Positions 41,298 to 52,691 are shown, counted from the first letter of the stretch. The stretch is DNA of 64,000 nucleotides from Methylobacterium indicum (GCF_001043895.1 NZ_JTHF01000120.1:1-64000), one strand, 5' to 3'. Notes: generated by a model not told the origin, from the letters alone. Numbers and translations are program-made.

Positions 41298-41579
41298 ATG
41301 CGTTCGACGCTTCGTCTCGCCGCCCTCGTGGCGATCGCCCTCGCCCCGGCGCCGCTCCTCGCCCAGGCCGGGACACAGACGGGAAATCCCGGAGCGGGGG
41401 ACCCGTCCGTCACCGGCTCGCTCGGGACCGCCGCCCGTACAACCACCGGTGTCGGCCAGACCAAGCCGCCGGGCGCTGCGCTCGGTCCCGATGCCGGCCT
41501 GACCCCGGATCTCCAGGCGCGCGACCGTGAGATCGGCCGCAAGATCGAGACCGAGATCTGCACCGGCTGCACCGAGTAG
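41298..41579 (+). CDS. Small exported protein of unknown function
   Basis: The 93-residue protein has a strong GAAGGAGG ribosome-binding site before the ATG at 41298. A signal peptide (RSTLRLAALVAIALAPAPLLAQA) is followed by a Gly/Thr-rich low-complexity middle and a helical tail RDREIGRKIETEICTGCTE with a terminal CxxC. I recognise no family. The CTGC ending could bind a metal or form a disulfide in the periplasm. Confidence 0.75.
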   Translation: MRSTLRLAALVAIALAPAPLLAQAGTQTGNPGAGDPSVTGSLGTAARTTTGVGQTKPPGAALGPDAGLTPDLQARDREIGRKIETEICTGCTE

Positions 41580-41642
41580 ACCGCTCCGGCGCCGTGCCCT
41601 TCGCCGGGCGCATTAATCCAAGGTGCATTAGACGGAATGATC

Positions 41643-41684
41643 GGTTGCGGGTGCCGCGAGCCGACGCCTAAACCGACCGCAACC
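41643..41684. promoter_or_regulatory. Inverted repeat upstream of acs
   Basis: ggttgcgg (41643-41650) and ccgcaacc (41677-41684) are perfect complements with a 26-base spacer, 50-90 bases before the acs ATG. It may be an operator or a leader hairpin. Confidence 0.35.
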
Positions 41685-41734
41685 AGCCCGGGACCTGCGC
41701 CGTGACCGGGCGGCAGAGGCAGGGGAGAAGCGCC

Positions 41735-43684
<1,950 letters not shown>

Positions 43685-43690
43685 CCGCTC

Positions 43691-43719
43691 GGCACGGGCC
43701 CCGCCGCCGGGCCCGTGCC
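43691..43719 (+). terminator. Terminator-like hairpin after acs
   Basis: ggcacgggccc (43691-43701) and gggcccgtgcc (43709-43719) are perfect 11-base complements with a 7-base loop, immediately after the acs stop codon. No T-tract follows. Confidence 0.65.
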
Positions 43720-44074
43720 GACCGCCCGACACCGATCGACGAGACCATACGGCATCGCCGCGCTCCCGCCGCGGCGGTGCCTGTCGGCATGGTCGTCCTC
43801 GCGACGAGCGGCAATGAACGCCGAGACGATCTCCGGCTCTACTAAACCTTCGTAGCACGGCACGCTTTTTCAGCCGTTTTGCGCTGGCAATCTCCGACAT
43901 TTCAGGTCATTCGCTGGATGCGCTGCAACAGCGGATAGTCGGCACAAGATTGTCCGTTACGATCCAGCAACAATTGGCGGCCCGCGTCATTCGTCTCATC
44001 GTCCGCCCATCTATGATGGGCGCGAGGACACGTGCGCTCGGCTGCGACAAGACCGACAGGGAGGAGGCCCGCCG
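43720..44074. other. Regulatory gap before the acetate permease operon
   Basis: About 350 bases with no credible gene. It has an AT-richer core (43850-44000) that probably contains the promoter. A hairpin gcccatc/gatgggc (44005-44021) lies in the presumed leader, and GGGAGGAGG sits just before the DUF485 start. I could not fix the promoter boxes. Confidence 0.5.
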
Positions 44075-44383
44075 ATGGCAGAGGCAGAGTATTCACGGGT
44101 TCTGGCGAGCCCGAAATTCCAGCAGCTCGTGACCGAGCGCACCCGCTTCGGCTGGGTCCTGTCGGGCGCGATGCTGGCGATCTACCTCGTCTTTATCCTG
44201 CTCGTCGCCTTCGCGCACGGCCTGATGGCGACGAAGGTCGGCTCCGGCGTGACCTCGCTCGGCATCGTGCTCGGCCTCGTCGTCATCGTGGCGGCCTTCG
44301 TCCTCACGGGGATCTACGTCACCCGGGCCAACGGCCGCTTCGACGACCTGACCCGCGACCTCAACCGGGAGCTCGGCCGATGA
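44075..44383 (+). CDS. yjcH: DUF485 inner-membrane protein (YjcH-like)
   Basis: The 102-residue protein has two transmembrane helices (about 27-48 and 62-85) and the DUF485 opening [23 protein letters not shown]485 proteins are encoded with acetate/solute:sodium symporters and are thought to be small partners of ActP. The stop overlaps the actP start (ATGA), indicating coupling. The ribosome-binding site is near-ideal. Confidence 0.93.
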   Translation: MAEAEYSRVLASPKFQQLVTERTRFGWVLSGAMLAIYLVFILLVAFAHGLMATKVGSGVTSLGIVLGLVVIVAAFVLTGIYVTRANGRFDDLTRDLNRELGR

Positions 44384-46068
44384 CCGCCCGCCGCATCGCC
44401 GTCGTGGCGCTCCTGACGATCGTCGGGGCCGGCGCCGCGCTCGCCGCCGGGCCGGATCTCGGCGCGGTCCAGAAGCAGGCGACGAACTGGACCGCCGTCG
44501 CGATGTTCGTGCTCTTCGTGCTCGCCACGCTGGGCATCACCTACAAGGCGGCGGCCGGCTCGAAATCGGCGGCCGACTTCTACGCCGCCGGCGGCGGCAT
44601 CACGGCCGGTCAGAATGCGCTCGCCATCGCGGGCGACTACATGTCGGCCGCCTCGTTCCTCGGCATCTCGGGGCTGGTCTTCTCGTCGGGCTTCGACGGG
44701 CTGATCTACTCGATCGGCTTCCTGGTCGGCTGGCCGATCGTGCTGTTCCTGATCGCCGAGCGTCTGCGCAACCTCGGCAAGTTCACCTTCGCCGACGTGG
44801 CGAGCTTCCGCCTCGACCAGACCCGGATCCGCATCCTGTCGGCGACCGGCACCCTCGTGGTGGTGGCGTTCTACCTGATTGCCCAGATGGTCGGCGCCGG
44901 CAAGCTGATCCAGCTCCTGTTCGGCCTCGACTACCTCACCGCCATCGTCGCGGTCGGCATCCTGATGATCGTCTACGTCGCCTTCGGCGGCATGAAGGCG
45001 ACGACCTGGGTGCAGATCATCAAGGCCTGCCTGCTGCTCGCCGGCGCGTCCTTCATGGCGCTCGCGGTTTTGTGGCGCTACGGCTTCAATCCGGAGGCGC
45101 TGTTCGCGGCGGCGGTCGCCGAGCATCCCAAGCACGAGGCGATCATGGCGCCGGGCGGCCTCGTCGCCGACCCGATCTCCTCGCTCTCGCTCGGCATCGG
45201 CCTGATGTTCGGCACCGCCGGCCTGCCCCACATCCTGATGCGGTTCTTCACGGTCTCCGATGCCCAGGCCGCCCGCAAGTCGGTGTTCTATGCCACCGGC
45301 CTGATCGCCTACTTCTACATCCTGACCTTCATCATCGGCTTCGGCGCCATCACCTTCCTGATGAGCGACCCGAGCTACTTCAAGGCCGGCGCGAACGGCG
45401 CCTACGACCGGATCGCCGGGCTCATCGGCGGCAGCAACATGGCGGCGGTGCACCTCGCCAACGCCACCGGCGGCTCGCTCTTCCTCGGCTTCATCTCGGC
45501 GGTGGCCTTCGCGACCATCCTGGCGGTGGTGGCCGGCCTGACGCTCGCCGGCGCCTCGGCGGTCAGCCACGACCTCTACGCCCAGGTCTTCGCCCGCGGG
45601 CGCACGACCGAGGCCGGCGAGGTGCGGCTGTCGAAGATCTCGGCCGTCGTGATCGGCATCGTGGCGATCTATCTCGGCTACGTGTTCGAGAACCAGAACG
45701 TCGCCTTCATGGTCGGCCTCGCCTTCGCGGTAGCGGCGAGCTGCAACTTCCCGGTCCTCGCGATGTCGATCCTGTGGAAGGGCACCACCACGCTCGGCGC
45801 CCTCGTCGGCGGCCTCATCGGCCTCGTGAGCGCGGTGGTGATGGTGGTGCTCTCGAAGGCCGTGTGGGTCACCACCTTCGGCCATCCGGCAGCGCTCTTC
45901 CCCTACGACAACCCGGCGCTGTTCTCGATGCCGCTCGCCTTCCTGGGCATCTGGGCGGTCTCGAAGATCGACAACTCCGCCCGAGCGAAGCGCGAGCGGG
46001 CGGCCTTCGAGGCGCAGTACGTGCGCTCCGAGACGGGAATCGGGGCGGCCGGCGCGCACGCGCACTGA
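44380..46068 (+). CDS. actP: Cation/acetate symporter
   Basis: The 562-residue sodium:solute symporter family protein has an N-terminal signal-like helix, [20 protein letters not shown] then [35 protein letters not shown] and [20 protein letters not shown], all characteristic of ActP. About 13 helices are visible. It takes up acetate and glycolate-like short acids with cations, feeding Acs encoded upstream. Confidence 0.96.
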   Translation: MTARRIAVVALLTIVGAGAALAAGPDLGAVQKQATNWTAVAMFVLFVLATLGITYKAAAGSKSAADFYAAGGGITAGQNALAIAGDYMSAASFLGISGLVFSSGFDGLIYSIGFLVGWPIVLFLIAERLRNLGKFTFADVASFRLDQTRIRILSATGTLVVVAFYLIAQMVGAGKLIQLLFGLDYLTAIVAVGILMIVYVAFGGMKATTWVQIIKACLLLAGASFMALAVLWRYGFNPEALFAAAVAEHPKHEAIMAPGGLVADPISSLSLGIGLMFGTAGLPHILMRFFTVSDAQAARKSVFYATGLIAYFYILTFIIGFGAITFLMSDPSYFKAGANGAYDRIAGLIGGSNMAAVHLANATGGSLFLGFISAVAFATILAVVAGLTLAGASAVSHDLYAQVFARGRTTEAGEVRLSKISAVVIGIVAIYLGYVFENQNVAFMVGLAFAVAASCNFPVLAMSILWKGTTTLGALVGGLIGLVSAVVMVVLSKAVWVTTFGHPAALFPYDNPALFSMPLAFLGIWAVSKIDNSARAKRERAAFEAQYVRSETGIGAAGAHAH

Positions 46069-46081
46069 TGTGACGAGGGGC

Positions 46082-46100
46082 GGCGGCCCGATGGGCCGCC
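46082..46100 (+). terminator. Hairpin after actP
   Basis: ggcggccc (46082-46089) and gggccgcc (46093-46100) form a perfect 8-base stem with a 3-base loop, 14 bases past the actP stop codon. No strong T-run follows. Confidence 0.55.
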
Positions 46101-46180
46101 GTCTGCCTGTCGATAAGAAAAAAGCATTGCCAGACCTGACGCAGGGGCACATCTTCGATCGGCCATGAGGGTCGAAAGGC

Positions 46181-46420
46181 ATGAGTCGCGAGAGGGATAT
46201 GTCTCCCCGCGAAGCGGGCAAGCTCGACATCGAGCCCAGTCCGGTCGGTTGCGCGGCCGGTGGTGCACCAGCGATCGAGCAGGTTATCCACATTTCCCCG
46301 GAGGTCTACGCCGATATCGTAGCGATGGTGTCCACTCCAGCAACAGTTCTTCTAGAAATCTCAAAAATCGCTGCGTACTATGCGCCGTGGGAAACTGGCG
46401 ACGGTGAGAGGCTTCAATGA
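46181..46420 (+). CDS. Small hypothetical protein upstream of DUF2332
   Basis: A possible 79-residue protein. A Ser/Arg-rich start is followed by IEQVIHISPEVYADIVAMV and a hydrophobic segment ending in YYAPWETGD. The SPEVYADIVAMVSTPA stretch faintly recalls DUF1778-type antitoxins, but the match is too weak to name it. An AAAGG lies 6 bases before the ATG. It ends 33 bases before the DUF2332 start on the same strand, so the pair may form an operon. Confidence 0.45.
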   Translation: MSRERDMSPREAGKLDIEPSPVGCAAGGAPAIEQVIHISPEVYADIVAMVSTPATVLLEISKIAAYYAPWETGDGERLQ

Positions 46421-46453
46421 AGACCGCGTCTCCAATTTCCGGGCCTTAGCGCC

Positions 46454-47455
46454 GTGGCTTCCACCCACTCCATTCATCGCAACCTCTCCGAGCGCTACGT
46501 CCGCTTCGCGGACGATGAAGCGAGGGGGCGATCGGCGCTTTACGAGGCTCTGGCCCGAGGCGTCGCGTACGAGAAGCAGATCCTCGACTTTCTCTCGACT
46601 CTTCCGCTGGGCAAGCAGCAGCCGAACCTCCTATTCGCGGCTGTCCGTTCCATTGCCGGCACGCCCGATGATTTCGGAGATTTTCGGCGCCGCCTGCTTG
46701 AGAACGTCCCAGCTGTCCGAGCGCTAATATTGTCGTGCTCGACGCAGACCAACGAGCCGGCGCGATGCGCGCTGCTGCTGCCGATCCTGGCTCGGCTGCC
46801 GCAGCCGCTGGCCCTTATCGAGGTCGGAGCCTCCGCAGGCCTCTGCCTGCTCCCGGACTTCTACGGCTACGATTTCGGTTCAGGTGTACTCAGGCCAGAG
46901 GTCGGCGACGGCACCTTTCCGGTCTTTACATGTACCGTCAGTCCTTCGACGCCCATCCCTTCGCGGATGCCGCGGATCGTCTGGCGAGCGGGATTGGACT
47001 TGAACCCGCTGGACGCCGGCGATCCCGAACAGTCATCCTGGCTCGAAACGCTCGTCTGGCCAGAGCGTACGGAGCGGCTGGCCGGTCTGCGCGACGCCCT
47101 GCGCATCGCCGCCGTCCAGAGACCTCGTATTGTCGAAGGCAACCTGATCGGTGGTGCCCTCACCTCGCTCTGCCGGCAAGCGCCCGCCGATGCGACGCTG
47201 GTAGTCTTCCATACGGCCGTGCTGGCCTATGTGCCGAATCATGCGACGCGGCAGGCTTTTGCGAACGAGGTGACGGCTTTGTCACCTTACTGGATCTGCA
47301 ACGAATCTCCGCGCGTGATGCCAGATCTGTCGGCGGGCATCGGAGATCCGGGCGGCGGCCGCTTTCTCATGACGGTCAACCGGAAGCCGATCGCTTGGAC
47401 CGATCCGCATGGAGCGGCCATCACGTGGATCGCGGCGGAGAATACCGTCCCGTAG
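46454..47455 (+). CDS. DUF2332 family protein
   Basis: The 333-residue protein starts at a GTG. Family-typical segments are RGVAYEKQILDFLSTLPLGK, QPNLLFAAVRSI, CSTQTNEPARCALLLPILA, LALIEVGASAGLCLLPDFYG and VVFHTAVLAYV, which read as a SAM-methyltransferase-like Rossmann layout. No activity is known for DUF2332. The codons here use more A/T at third positions than the flanking genes, which suggests recent acquisition. Confidence 0.82.
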   Translation: MASTHSIHRNLSERYVRFADDEARGRSALYEALARGVAYEKQILDFLSTLPLGKQQPNLLFAAVRSIAGTPDDFGDFRRRLLENVPAVRALILSCSTQTNEPARCALLLPILARLPQPLALIEVGASAGLCLLPDFYGYDFGSGVLRPEVGDGTFPVFTCTVSPSTPIPSRMPRIVWRAGLDLNPLDAGDPEQSSWLETLVWPERTERLAGLRDALRIAAVQRPRIVEGNLIGGALTSLCRQAPADATLVVFHTAVLAYVPNHATRQAFANEVTALSPYWICNESPRVMPDLSAGIGDPGGGRFLMTVNRKPIAWTDPHGAAITWIAAENTVP

Positions 47456-47476
47456 AGTGGGAAACGGTCCTACCAC

Positions 47477-48757
47477 TCAATGTCCCGGCTCCGCGTGCAT
47501 CCGCCGGATGCGCCGGACCGTCCACCACACCCCCACCAGCACCAGCGGTACCGCCAGAGCCGTCCCGACCGTCGCATCGACGGGGACACCGGCATGGTGC
47601 AGGCCCTCCAGCACGTGGTGGACGAGACTCGCGACGTAATAGGTGATCGCCGCGACCGAGAGGCCCTCGACGGTCTGCTGCAAACGGAGTTGCAGCCGCA
47701 CCCGGTCGTTCATCGATTGCAGCTGGGCCTGGTTCTGGCGCTCCAGGTCGATGTCGACCCGCGTGCGCAGCATCTGGGCCGCCCGGGCGAGCTTGCGCGA
47801 GAGCAGGTCCTGCCGCTCGGCGATCGTCGTGCAGGTGCGGATCGCCGGGTTGTAGCGCCGGGCGAGGAAGACCGACCAGCTCGTCTGGCCCGGGAGCGCG
47901 TGCTCCCCCGACGAAGAGAGGCGCAGCCGCACCAGTTCGTCGTAGGCCCGGGTCGCGCCGAAGCGGTACATCGCCCGCGAGGCCCCGGCCTCGAGCTCGG
48001 CGGCGAGCCCGATCAGCTCGTCGAGGAGGGCGTGGTTCTCGGAAAACCCCTCGCTGGAGCGCATCGCCTCCATAAGCGGCGGCAGCGCGGTCTCGATCCG
48101 CCGGATGGTCGGCCCCAGGGCCTGCGCCTCCGGCAGACCCAGGAGGGCCAGCGTGCGGTAGGTCTCGATCTCGAGCAGGCGCTGGACCAGGGTGCCGGCG
48201 CCGAGCCGGCTCAGGCGCCGGTCTGCCACCACGATGCGGACGTAGCCGTGCGGATCGGGCTGGAAGTCGGTGGCGATCACCGCCGCGCCCCCTTCCGCCT
48301 CCGCCATGGCCAGGGAAGCGGCGTTGAAGCCCGAGACCACATCGGCCGGCAGCCCCCCGTCGACCGCCGGCAGGAGGTGGAGGTCGACCGCGACGAGGAG
48401 CGGGCCGGGCTGGGCCACCTCTCCCATCGCGCCCTCGATCGCGTCGGGCTGGGGCTGGAAGGCCTGGCCCTGGGCGTCGCCGAATTCCCAGGTATAGGTG
48501 GTGAACTCGCTGTGGCTCTCCCAGCGCAGGATCGCGCCGGAGAAGATCACCCGGTGCTGCTTGGCGCCCAAGGCCGGGCCGGGATGGCCGAGGCCGGTGC
48601 AATAGGCTTCCAGCGCGTCCCGGTCGGCGGCGGCCGCGTCGCCGTCGGTCAGGAAGGCGTAGTGCAGGAAGCGGCGGGGCGTCTTGACCGGCGTGAACGG
48701 CCGGGCATGGACCTCCGCCAGCACCCGGGCCCGCAAGGGATGTTCGTCCAGCCGCAT
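47477..48757 (-). CDS. DUF3422 family membrane-anchored protein
   Basis: The 426-residue protein opens LDEHPLRARVLAEVHARPF and contains RVIFSGAILRWESHSEFTTY then TWEFGD, the N-terminal hallmarks of DUF3422. The middle is a long helical segment (LLSRKLARAAQMLRTRVDID, then QNQAQLQSMNDRVRLQLRLQ) resembling a coiled coil. A single transmembrane helix (VGTALAVPLVLVGVWWTVRR) lies at the C-terminus. The function is unknown. The layout, a soluble domain plus coiled coil plus tail anchor, suggests a membrane-tethered cytoplasmic protein. Confidence 0.88.
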   Translation of the reverse strand: MRLDEHPLRARVLAEVHARPFTPVKTPRRFLHYAFLTDGDAAAADRDALEAYCTGLGHPGPALGAKQHRVIFSGAILRWESHSEFTTYTWEFGDAQGQAFQPQPDAIEGAMGEVAQPGPLLVAVDLHLLPAVDGGLPADVVSGFNAASLAMAEAEGGAAVIATDFQPDPHGYVRIVVADRRLSRLGAGTLVQRLLEIETYRTLALLGLPEAQALGPTIRRIETALPPLMEAMRSSEGFSENHALLDELIGLAAELEAGASRAMYRFGATRAYDELVRLRLSSSGEHALPGQTSWSVFLARRYNPAIRTCTTIAERQDLLSRKLARAAQMLRTRVDIDLERQNQAQLQSMNDRVRLQLRLQQTVEGLSVAAITYYVASLVHHVLEGLHHAGVPVDATVGTALAVPLVLVGVWWTVRRIRRMHAEPGH

Positions 48758-48868
48758 TCGTCGCAGTCCCGCCCGTCGTCGCGGCGAGGCTTGGCCGAGG
48801 CCGGCCCGTCGGTCAACGGGCCGACAGGGGAAGGCCGACCCCCGATCGAGGGGCCGGCGCGTGTCCCG

Positions 48869-50470
48869 TCAGTGCCGGAAGTGGCGGTGGCCGGTGAGCA
48901 CCATGGCGAGGCCGGCTTCGTCGGCGGCGCGGATCACGTCGTCGTCGCGCATCGAGCCGCCGGGCTGGATCACCGCCGTGGCCCCGGCCTCCGCCGCCGC
49001 CAGCAGGCCGTCGGCGAAGGGGAAGAACGCGTCGGAGGCCACCACCGCGCCGCGGGCGAGGCTCTCGGGGAGCCCGGCGGCCTTCGCGGCTTCCGCGGCC
49101 TTCCAGGCGGCGATGCGGGAGGAATCGACCCGCGACATCTGCCCGGCGCCGATGCCGACCGTCGCCCCGTCACGCGCGTACACGATCGCGTTCGACTTGA
49201 CGTGCTTGGCGACCCGGAAGGCGAAGCGCAGGTCCGACAGCTCGGCCTCGGTCGGGGCGCGCTTGGTCACGACCTTGAGCGGCATGTCGTCGACGACAGC
49301 GTTGTCGCGGTCCTGGACCAGGAAGCCGCCCGCCACCGTGCGCCAGACCTGGCCGGCGCTTCGGGGATCGGCGACGCCGCCGGTGGTGAGGAGGCGCAGG
49401 TTCTTCTTGGCGGCGACGATCGCGGCCGCCTCCTCGGTGGCGTCGGGCGCGATGATGACTTCCGTGAAGACCTCGACGATCTTCTTCGCGGCTTCCGCAT
49501 CCAGCGTGCGGTTGAGCGCGACGATGCCGCCGAAGGCCGAGACCGGGTCGCAGCGCAGCGCCCGCTCGTAGGCCTCGATCAGGTCGGCGCCTTCCGCGAC
49601 GCCGCAGGGATTGGCGTGCTTGACGATGACCACCGCGGCGGTCCGGGCGGGATCGAATTCGCTCACCGCCTCGAAGGCGGCGTCGGTATCGTTGATGTTG
49701 TTGTAGGACAGCTCCTTGCCCTGGAGCTGGCGCGCCGTCGCCACGCCCGGGCGCGGGGCGCCGGCGGTGCGGTAGAACGCGGCCTTCATGTGCGGGTTCT
49801 CGCCGTAGCGCAGACCCTGGGCGAGCGTCCCGCCGAGGGCCCGGAAGGTCTGGGTCTCGGGCGCGGCCTCGATCTCGCCGGCGAGCCAGGTCGAGATGGC
49901 GGCGTCGTAGGACGCGGTGCGGGCATAGGCCTTCTGGGCCAGCCGCCGACGGGTCGCGAAGGTGACGGCGCCGTCATGGGCGTCGAGGTCGGCCAGAACC
50001 GAATCGTAATCGGCGACGTCGACCACCACGGCGACGTCCTTGTGGTTCTTGGCCGCCGCGCGGATCATCGCCGGGCCGCCGATATCGATGTTCTCGATGC
50101 ACTCGGCCGCCGGCTTGCCCGCGGCGAGCGTCGCCTCGAACGGGTAGAGGTTGACGACCAGGAGGTCGATCGCCGCGATGCCGTGGGCCAGCATGGCGGC
50201 CTGGTGCTCGGGGTTGTCGCGGATCGCGAGCAGCCCGCCATGCACGCCCGGATGCAGGGTCTTGACCCGGCCGTCCATCATCTCGGGGAAACCGGTGAGG
50301 TCGGAGACCTCCGTCACCGTCAGGCCGGCCTCGGTCAGCGCCCGGTGGGTGCCGCCGGTCGAGACCAGGGTCACGCCGCGGGCGGCGAGCGCGCGGGCGA
50401 ACTCCACCAGCCCGGTCTTGTCGGACACGGAGAGAAGCGCACGGGAAATGCGGGACAGGTCGCTCGCCAT
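48869..50470 (-). CDS. purH: Bifunctional AICAR formyltransferase/IMP cyclohydrolase
   Basis: The 533-residue enzyme carries out the last two steps of purine synthesis. The N-terminal IMP cyclohydrolase domain ([52 protein letters not shown]) is followed by the AICARFT domain ([14 protein letters not shown], carrying the catalytic Lys-His, and the C-terminal [20 protein letters not shown]). I chose the ATG at 50470, which gives [18 protein letters not shown]. Confidence 0.97.
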   Translation of the reverse strand: MASDLSRISRALLSVSDKTGLVEFARALAARGVTLVSTGGTHRALTEAGLTVTEVSDLTGFPEMMDGRVKTLHPGVHGGLLAIRDNPEHQAAMLAHGIAAIDLLVVNLYPFEATLAAGKPAAECIENIDIGGPAMIRAAAKNHKDVAVVVDVADYDSVLADLDAHDGAVTFATRRRLAQKAYARTASYDAAISTWLAGEIEAAPETQTFRALGGTLAQGLRYGENPHMKAAFYRTAGAPRPGVATARQLQGKELSYNNINDTDAAFEAVSEFDPARTAAVVIVKHANPCGVAEGADLIEAYERALRCDPVSAFGGIVALNRTLDAEAAKKIVEVFTEVIIAPDATEEAAAIVAAKKNLRLLTTGGVADPRSAGQVWRTVAGGFLVQDRDNAVVDDMPLKVVTKRAPTEAELSDLRFAFRVAKHVKSNAIVYARDGATVGIGAGQMSRVDSSRIAAWKAAEAAKAAGLPESLARGAVVASDAFFPFADGLLAAAEAGATAVIQPGGSMRDDDVIRAADEAGLAMVLTGHRHFRH

Positions 50471-50770
50471 GATGAACCGGGTCTTTCGGTCGTTGAGCGC
50501 GGCGCGGCGGAGATCCCCGACAAGGGAAGAAGCCTGAGCCGGCGCAGGATCTTTGCCGGCGCCTAGCAGAAACCGCGGGACGAGGCCAGATGTTGCGCCG
50601 CGGGATGGCAGAGGGCGTCCACTGTCTTCCCGCGGGCCTTCCGCGGCGGCATCGCCCGTGGAGGAGCGGCCGGATCGGGCATCGGACGGATAGGCTCCGG
50701 GGAGCAGACTTGCTATGAGGGGGCCGGCCACGCCCCGCCCCGGGAGCGGCCGGTCGCGCCACGGGAGGCG
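50471..50770. other. Divergent intergenic region purH / CNNM gene
   Basis: The 300 bases separate two divergent genes and must contain both promoters. I see GC-rich short inverted repeats but no convincing -35/-10 pair, and no PurR-like palindrome that I would defend. A GGGAGG ribosome-binding site precedes the GTG at 50771. Confidence 0.4.
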
Positions 50771-52093
50771 GTGATTTTCTCCGACAGTCCCTGGGGGACG
50801 GGCCTCGGCCTGTTCGCCATCGTGTTCCTCGTTTTCGCGAACGGGTTCTTCGTCGCGGCCGAGTTCGCCCTCGTGGCCGTCCGGCGCAGCCGGGTCCAGG
50901 AGCTCGTCGCCGAGAAGCGCACCAATGCGGGTGCCCTCCAGCGGGCGGTCGACAGCCTCGATTCGCACCTGGCGGCCACCCAGCTCGGCATCACCATCTC
51001 GTCGCTGGCGCTGGGCTGGGTCGGCGAGCCGGCCCTGGCCCACCTGATCGAGCCGCTGCTCGCCTTCCTGCCGCAGGGCGTCAGCACGGCCGGCGCCCAC
51101 GCCATCGCGGTGGTCTTTTCCTTCGTGGTCATCACCTCGCTGCACATCGTGCTGGGCGAGCTGGCGCCGAAGAGCCTGGCCTTGCAGCGCAGCGAGCGCA
51201 CCGCGCTCGCCATCGTGCGCCCCCTGCGGCTGTTCCTGCTGGTCTTCCGCCCGGCGATCTCGTTCCTCAACGGGCTCGGCAACGGCGTGCTGCGGCTGTG
51301 CGGCCTGCAGCCGGGCTCCGGCGAGGGCTCGCTGCATTCCACCGCCGAATTGTCGCTGCTGGTCGCGGCGAGCCAGGAGGCCGGGCTCATCCAGGAGGCC
51401 CAGCAGGCGGCGGTGCAGCGTATCTTCGGCATCGGCGAGCGGCGGGTGCGGGACATCATGACCCCGCGCCACGAGGTCGACTGGATCGATATCGAGGACC
51501 CGCGCGAGGCGGTGCTGGAGACGATCCGCGCCTGCCGTCACGAGCAATTGGTGGCGAGCCGCGGCGAGATCCACGAGATCGTCGGCGTGCTGCGCAAGCA
51601 GGACGTGCTCAACCAACTCCTCGACGGGGCGCCGATCACGCTGGACGCGATCATCCGCGAGCCGATCGTCGTCCACGAGGGCATGCCGATCCTGCGGGTG
51701 CTCGAAACCTTCAAGGCCAAGCCCGTCCGGATGGCGATCGTCGTCGACGAGTACGGCGACCTCGAGGGCATCGTCACCCAGACCGACCTCCTCGAGGCGA
51801 TCGCCGGCGACATTCCGGAGACCGACGACGAGGAGCCGATGGTGGTGGAGCGCCAGGACGGCTCGCTGCTGATCGACGGGATGATGCCGGCCGTCGAAGC
51901 ATTCGAGCGTCTCGGCCTGACCGAGCGGCCGGATACCGACGACTTCTCGACGCTCGCCGGCTTCGTGATCTTCCAGCTCGGACGCATTCCCACCGCCGGC
52001 GACGGATTCGAGCGGGGTGGCTGGCGGTTCGAGGTCGTCGATATGGATGGGCGCCGGGTCGACAAGATCCTGGCGGAAAGGCTCGAAGCGTGA
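50771..52093 (+). CDS. CNNM/CorC-family membrane protein with CBS pair
   Basis: The 440-residue protein has a CNNM (DUF21) transmembrane domain of about four helices (residues 1-190, including [20 protein letters not shown] and the acidic [11 protein letters not shown]). A CBS pair follows ([20 protein letters not shown], then [20 protein letters not shown]) and a CorC/HlyC C-terminal domain ([20 protein letters not shown]). Relatives (YfjD, CorB, MpfA, eukaryotic CNNM) handle Mg2+ and other divalent metals. Annotated names such as hemolysin are historical. The lanmodulin-like gene follows 122 bases downstream on the same strand. Confidence 0.9.
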   Translation: MIFSDSPWGTGLGLFAIVFLVFANGFFVAAEFALVAVRRSRVQELVAEKRTNAGALQRAVDSLDSHLAATQLGITISSLALGWVGEPALAHLIEPLLAFLPQGVSTAGAHAIAVVFSFVVITSLHIVLGELAPKSLALQRSERTALAIVRPLRLFLLVFRPAISFLNGLGNGVLRLCGLQPGSGEGSLHSTAELSLLVAASQEAGLIQEAQQAAVQRIFGIGERRVRDIMTPRHEVDWIDIEDPREAVLETIRACRHEQLVASRGEIHEIVGVLRKQDVLNQLLDGAPITLDAIIREPIVVHEGMPILRVLETFKAKPVRMAIVVDEYGDLEGIVTQTDLLEAIAGDIPETDDEEPMVVERQDGSLLIDGMMPAVEAFERLGLTERPDTDDFSTLAGFVIFQLGRIPTAGDGFERGGWRFEVVDMDGRRVDKILAERLEA

Positions 52094-52165
52094 CCCTCCC
52101 CTGCGTCAGACGGGGTTGCAAAGCTTCCCGCAACGGTTAGGTATCCTTTTGCCAGATTATCCCGA

Positions 52166-52188
52166 CCCACTCTCTTAGAGAGGGTGGG
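52166..52188 (+). terminator. Hairpin between CNNM and lanmodulin-like genes
   Basis: cccactctct (52166-52175) and agagggtggg (52179-52188) pair at 9 of 10 positions with a 3-base loop. It lies in the 122-base gap, 28 bases before the ATG of the EF-hand gene. It could terminate the CNNM transcript or be a leader structure. A second small hairpin (gttgc/gcaac, about 52114-52135) lies upstream. Confidence 0.4.
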
Positions 52189-52215
52189 CGACGACTCTCG
52201 CGCCGGAGACCTCCC

Positions 52216-52620
52216 ATGCTGAACCGCACCCTCCTCCTCACCGCCCTGCTCGCCGCGCCGCTGGCGCTCCCGGCTTCCGCCGAGGCCAAGCCGAAGGCCG
52301 ACCGCACCATCGCGGCCGTCGACACCGATTCGGACGGCACGATCGACCTCGCCGAGGTGAAGGCTGCCGCCGCCGCGGTGTTCGACACGCTCGAGAAGGA
52401 TGCCGACGGCACCCTCGACGCCAAGGAGCTGAAGGGCCGCCTGAGCCGCCAGCAGCTGATGAAAGCCGATCCGGACAACGACGGCACGCTGACCAAGGAC
52501 GAGTACGTCGCCCTCGCCGAGAGCCTGTTCAAGGCTGCCGACCCGGACAACGACGGCACGCTCGACGCCAAGGAGATGAAGAGCCCGGCCGGCAAGACGC
52601 TGGCTCGCCTGCTCAAGTAA
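52216..52620 (+). CDS. lanM: Lanmodulin-like exported EF-hand protein
   Basis: The 134-residue precursor has a signal peptide (residues 1-24, ending ASAEA) and four EF-hand loops: D36-E47 DTDSDGTIDLAE, E60-E71 EKDADGTLDAKE, D85-E96 DPDNDGTLTKDE and D109-E120 DPDNDGTLDAKE. The linkers are 12, 13 and 12 residues, the compressed spacing of lanmodulin, the lanthanide-binding periplasmic protein of Methylobacterium (calmodulin-type proteins have about 24). GTLDAKELKGR and the end SPAGKTLARLLK also match what I remember of M. extorquens LanM. Departures: Pro at loop position 2 is present only in loops 3 and 4, loop 2 begins with Glu, and loop 3 has Thr at position 9. I infer periplasmic rare-earth or Ca2+ binding; metal preference could differ from classical LanM. 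Confidence 0.85.
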   Translation: MLNRTLLLTALLAAPLALPASAEAKPKADRTIAAVDTDSDGTIDLAEVKAAAAAVFDTLEKDADGTLDAKELKGRLSRQQLMKADPDNDGTLTKDEYVALAESLFKAADPDNDGTLDAKEMKSPAGKTLARLLK

Positions 52621-52640
52621 GTCGCTACACCGAACGGCCC

Positions 52641-52680
52641 CTCGCGCGGCGCTCGTACCGGATCGGGCGCGCGCCGCGAG
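52641..52680 (+). terminator. Hairpin after the lanmodulin-like gene
   Basis: ctcgcgcggcgc (52641-52652) pairs with gcgccgcgag (52671-52680) with a small bulge, 21 bases after the stop codon. Confidence 0.5.
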
Positions 52681-52691
52681 CGGGAAGGACG

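Noticed and set aside
43924..43958. A sigma54-like GGCAC...TTGTC pattern before the acetate permease operon
   Set aside because: The GG and GC dinucleotides are not at the required -24/-12 spacing.
46181..46420. DUF1778-type antitoxin call for the 79-residue ORF
   Set aside because: Only the SPEVYADIVAMVSTPA stretch resembles the family, and no GNAT toxin is adjacent. I left it as hypothetical.
48869..51676. A 935-codon frame suggesting a purH fusion
   Set aside because: The upstream 400 residues are antisense to the CNNM gene. purH starts at 50470 with its canonical N-terminus.
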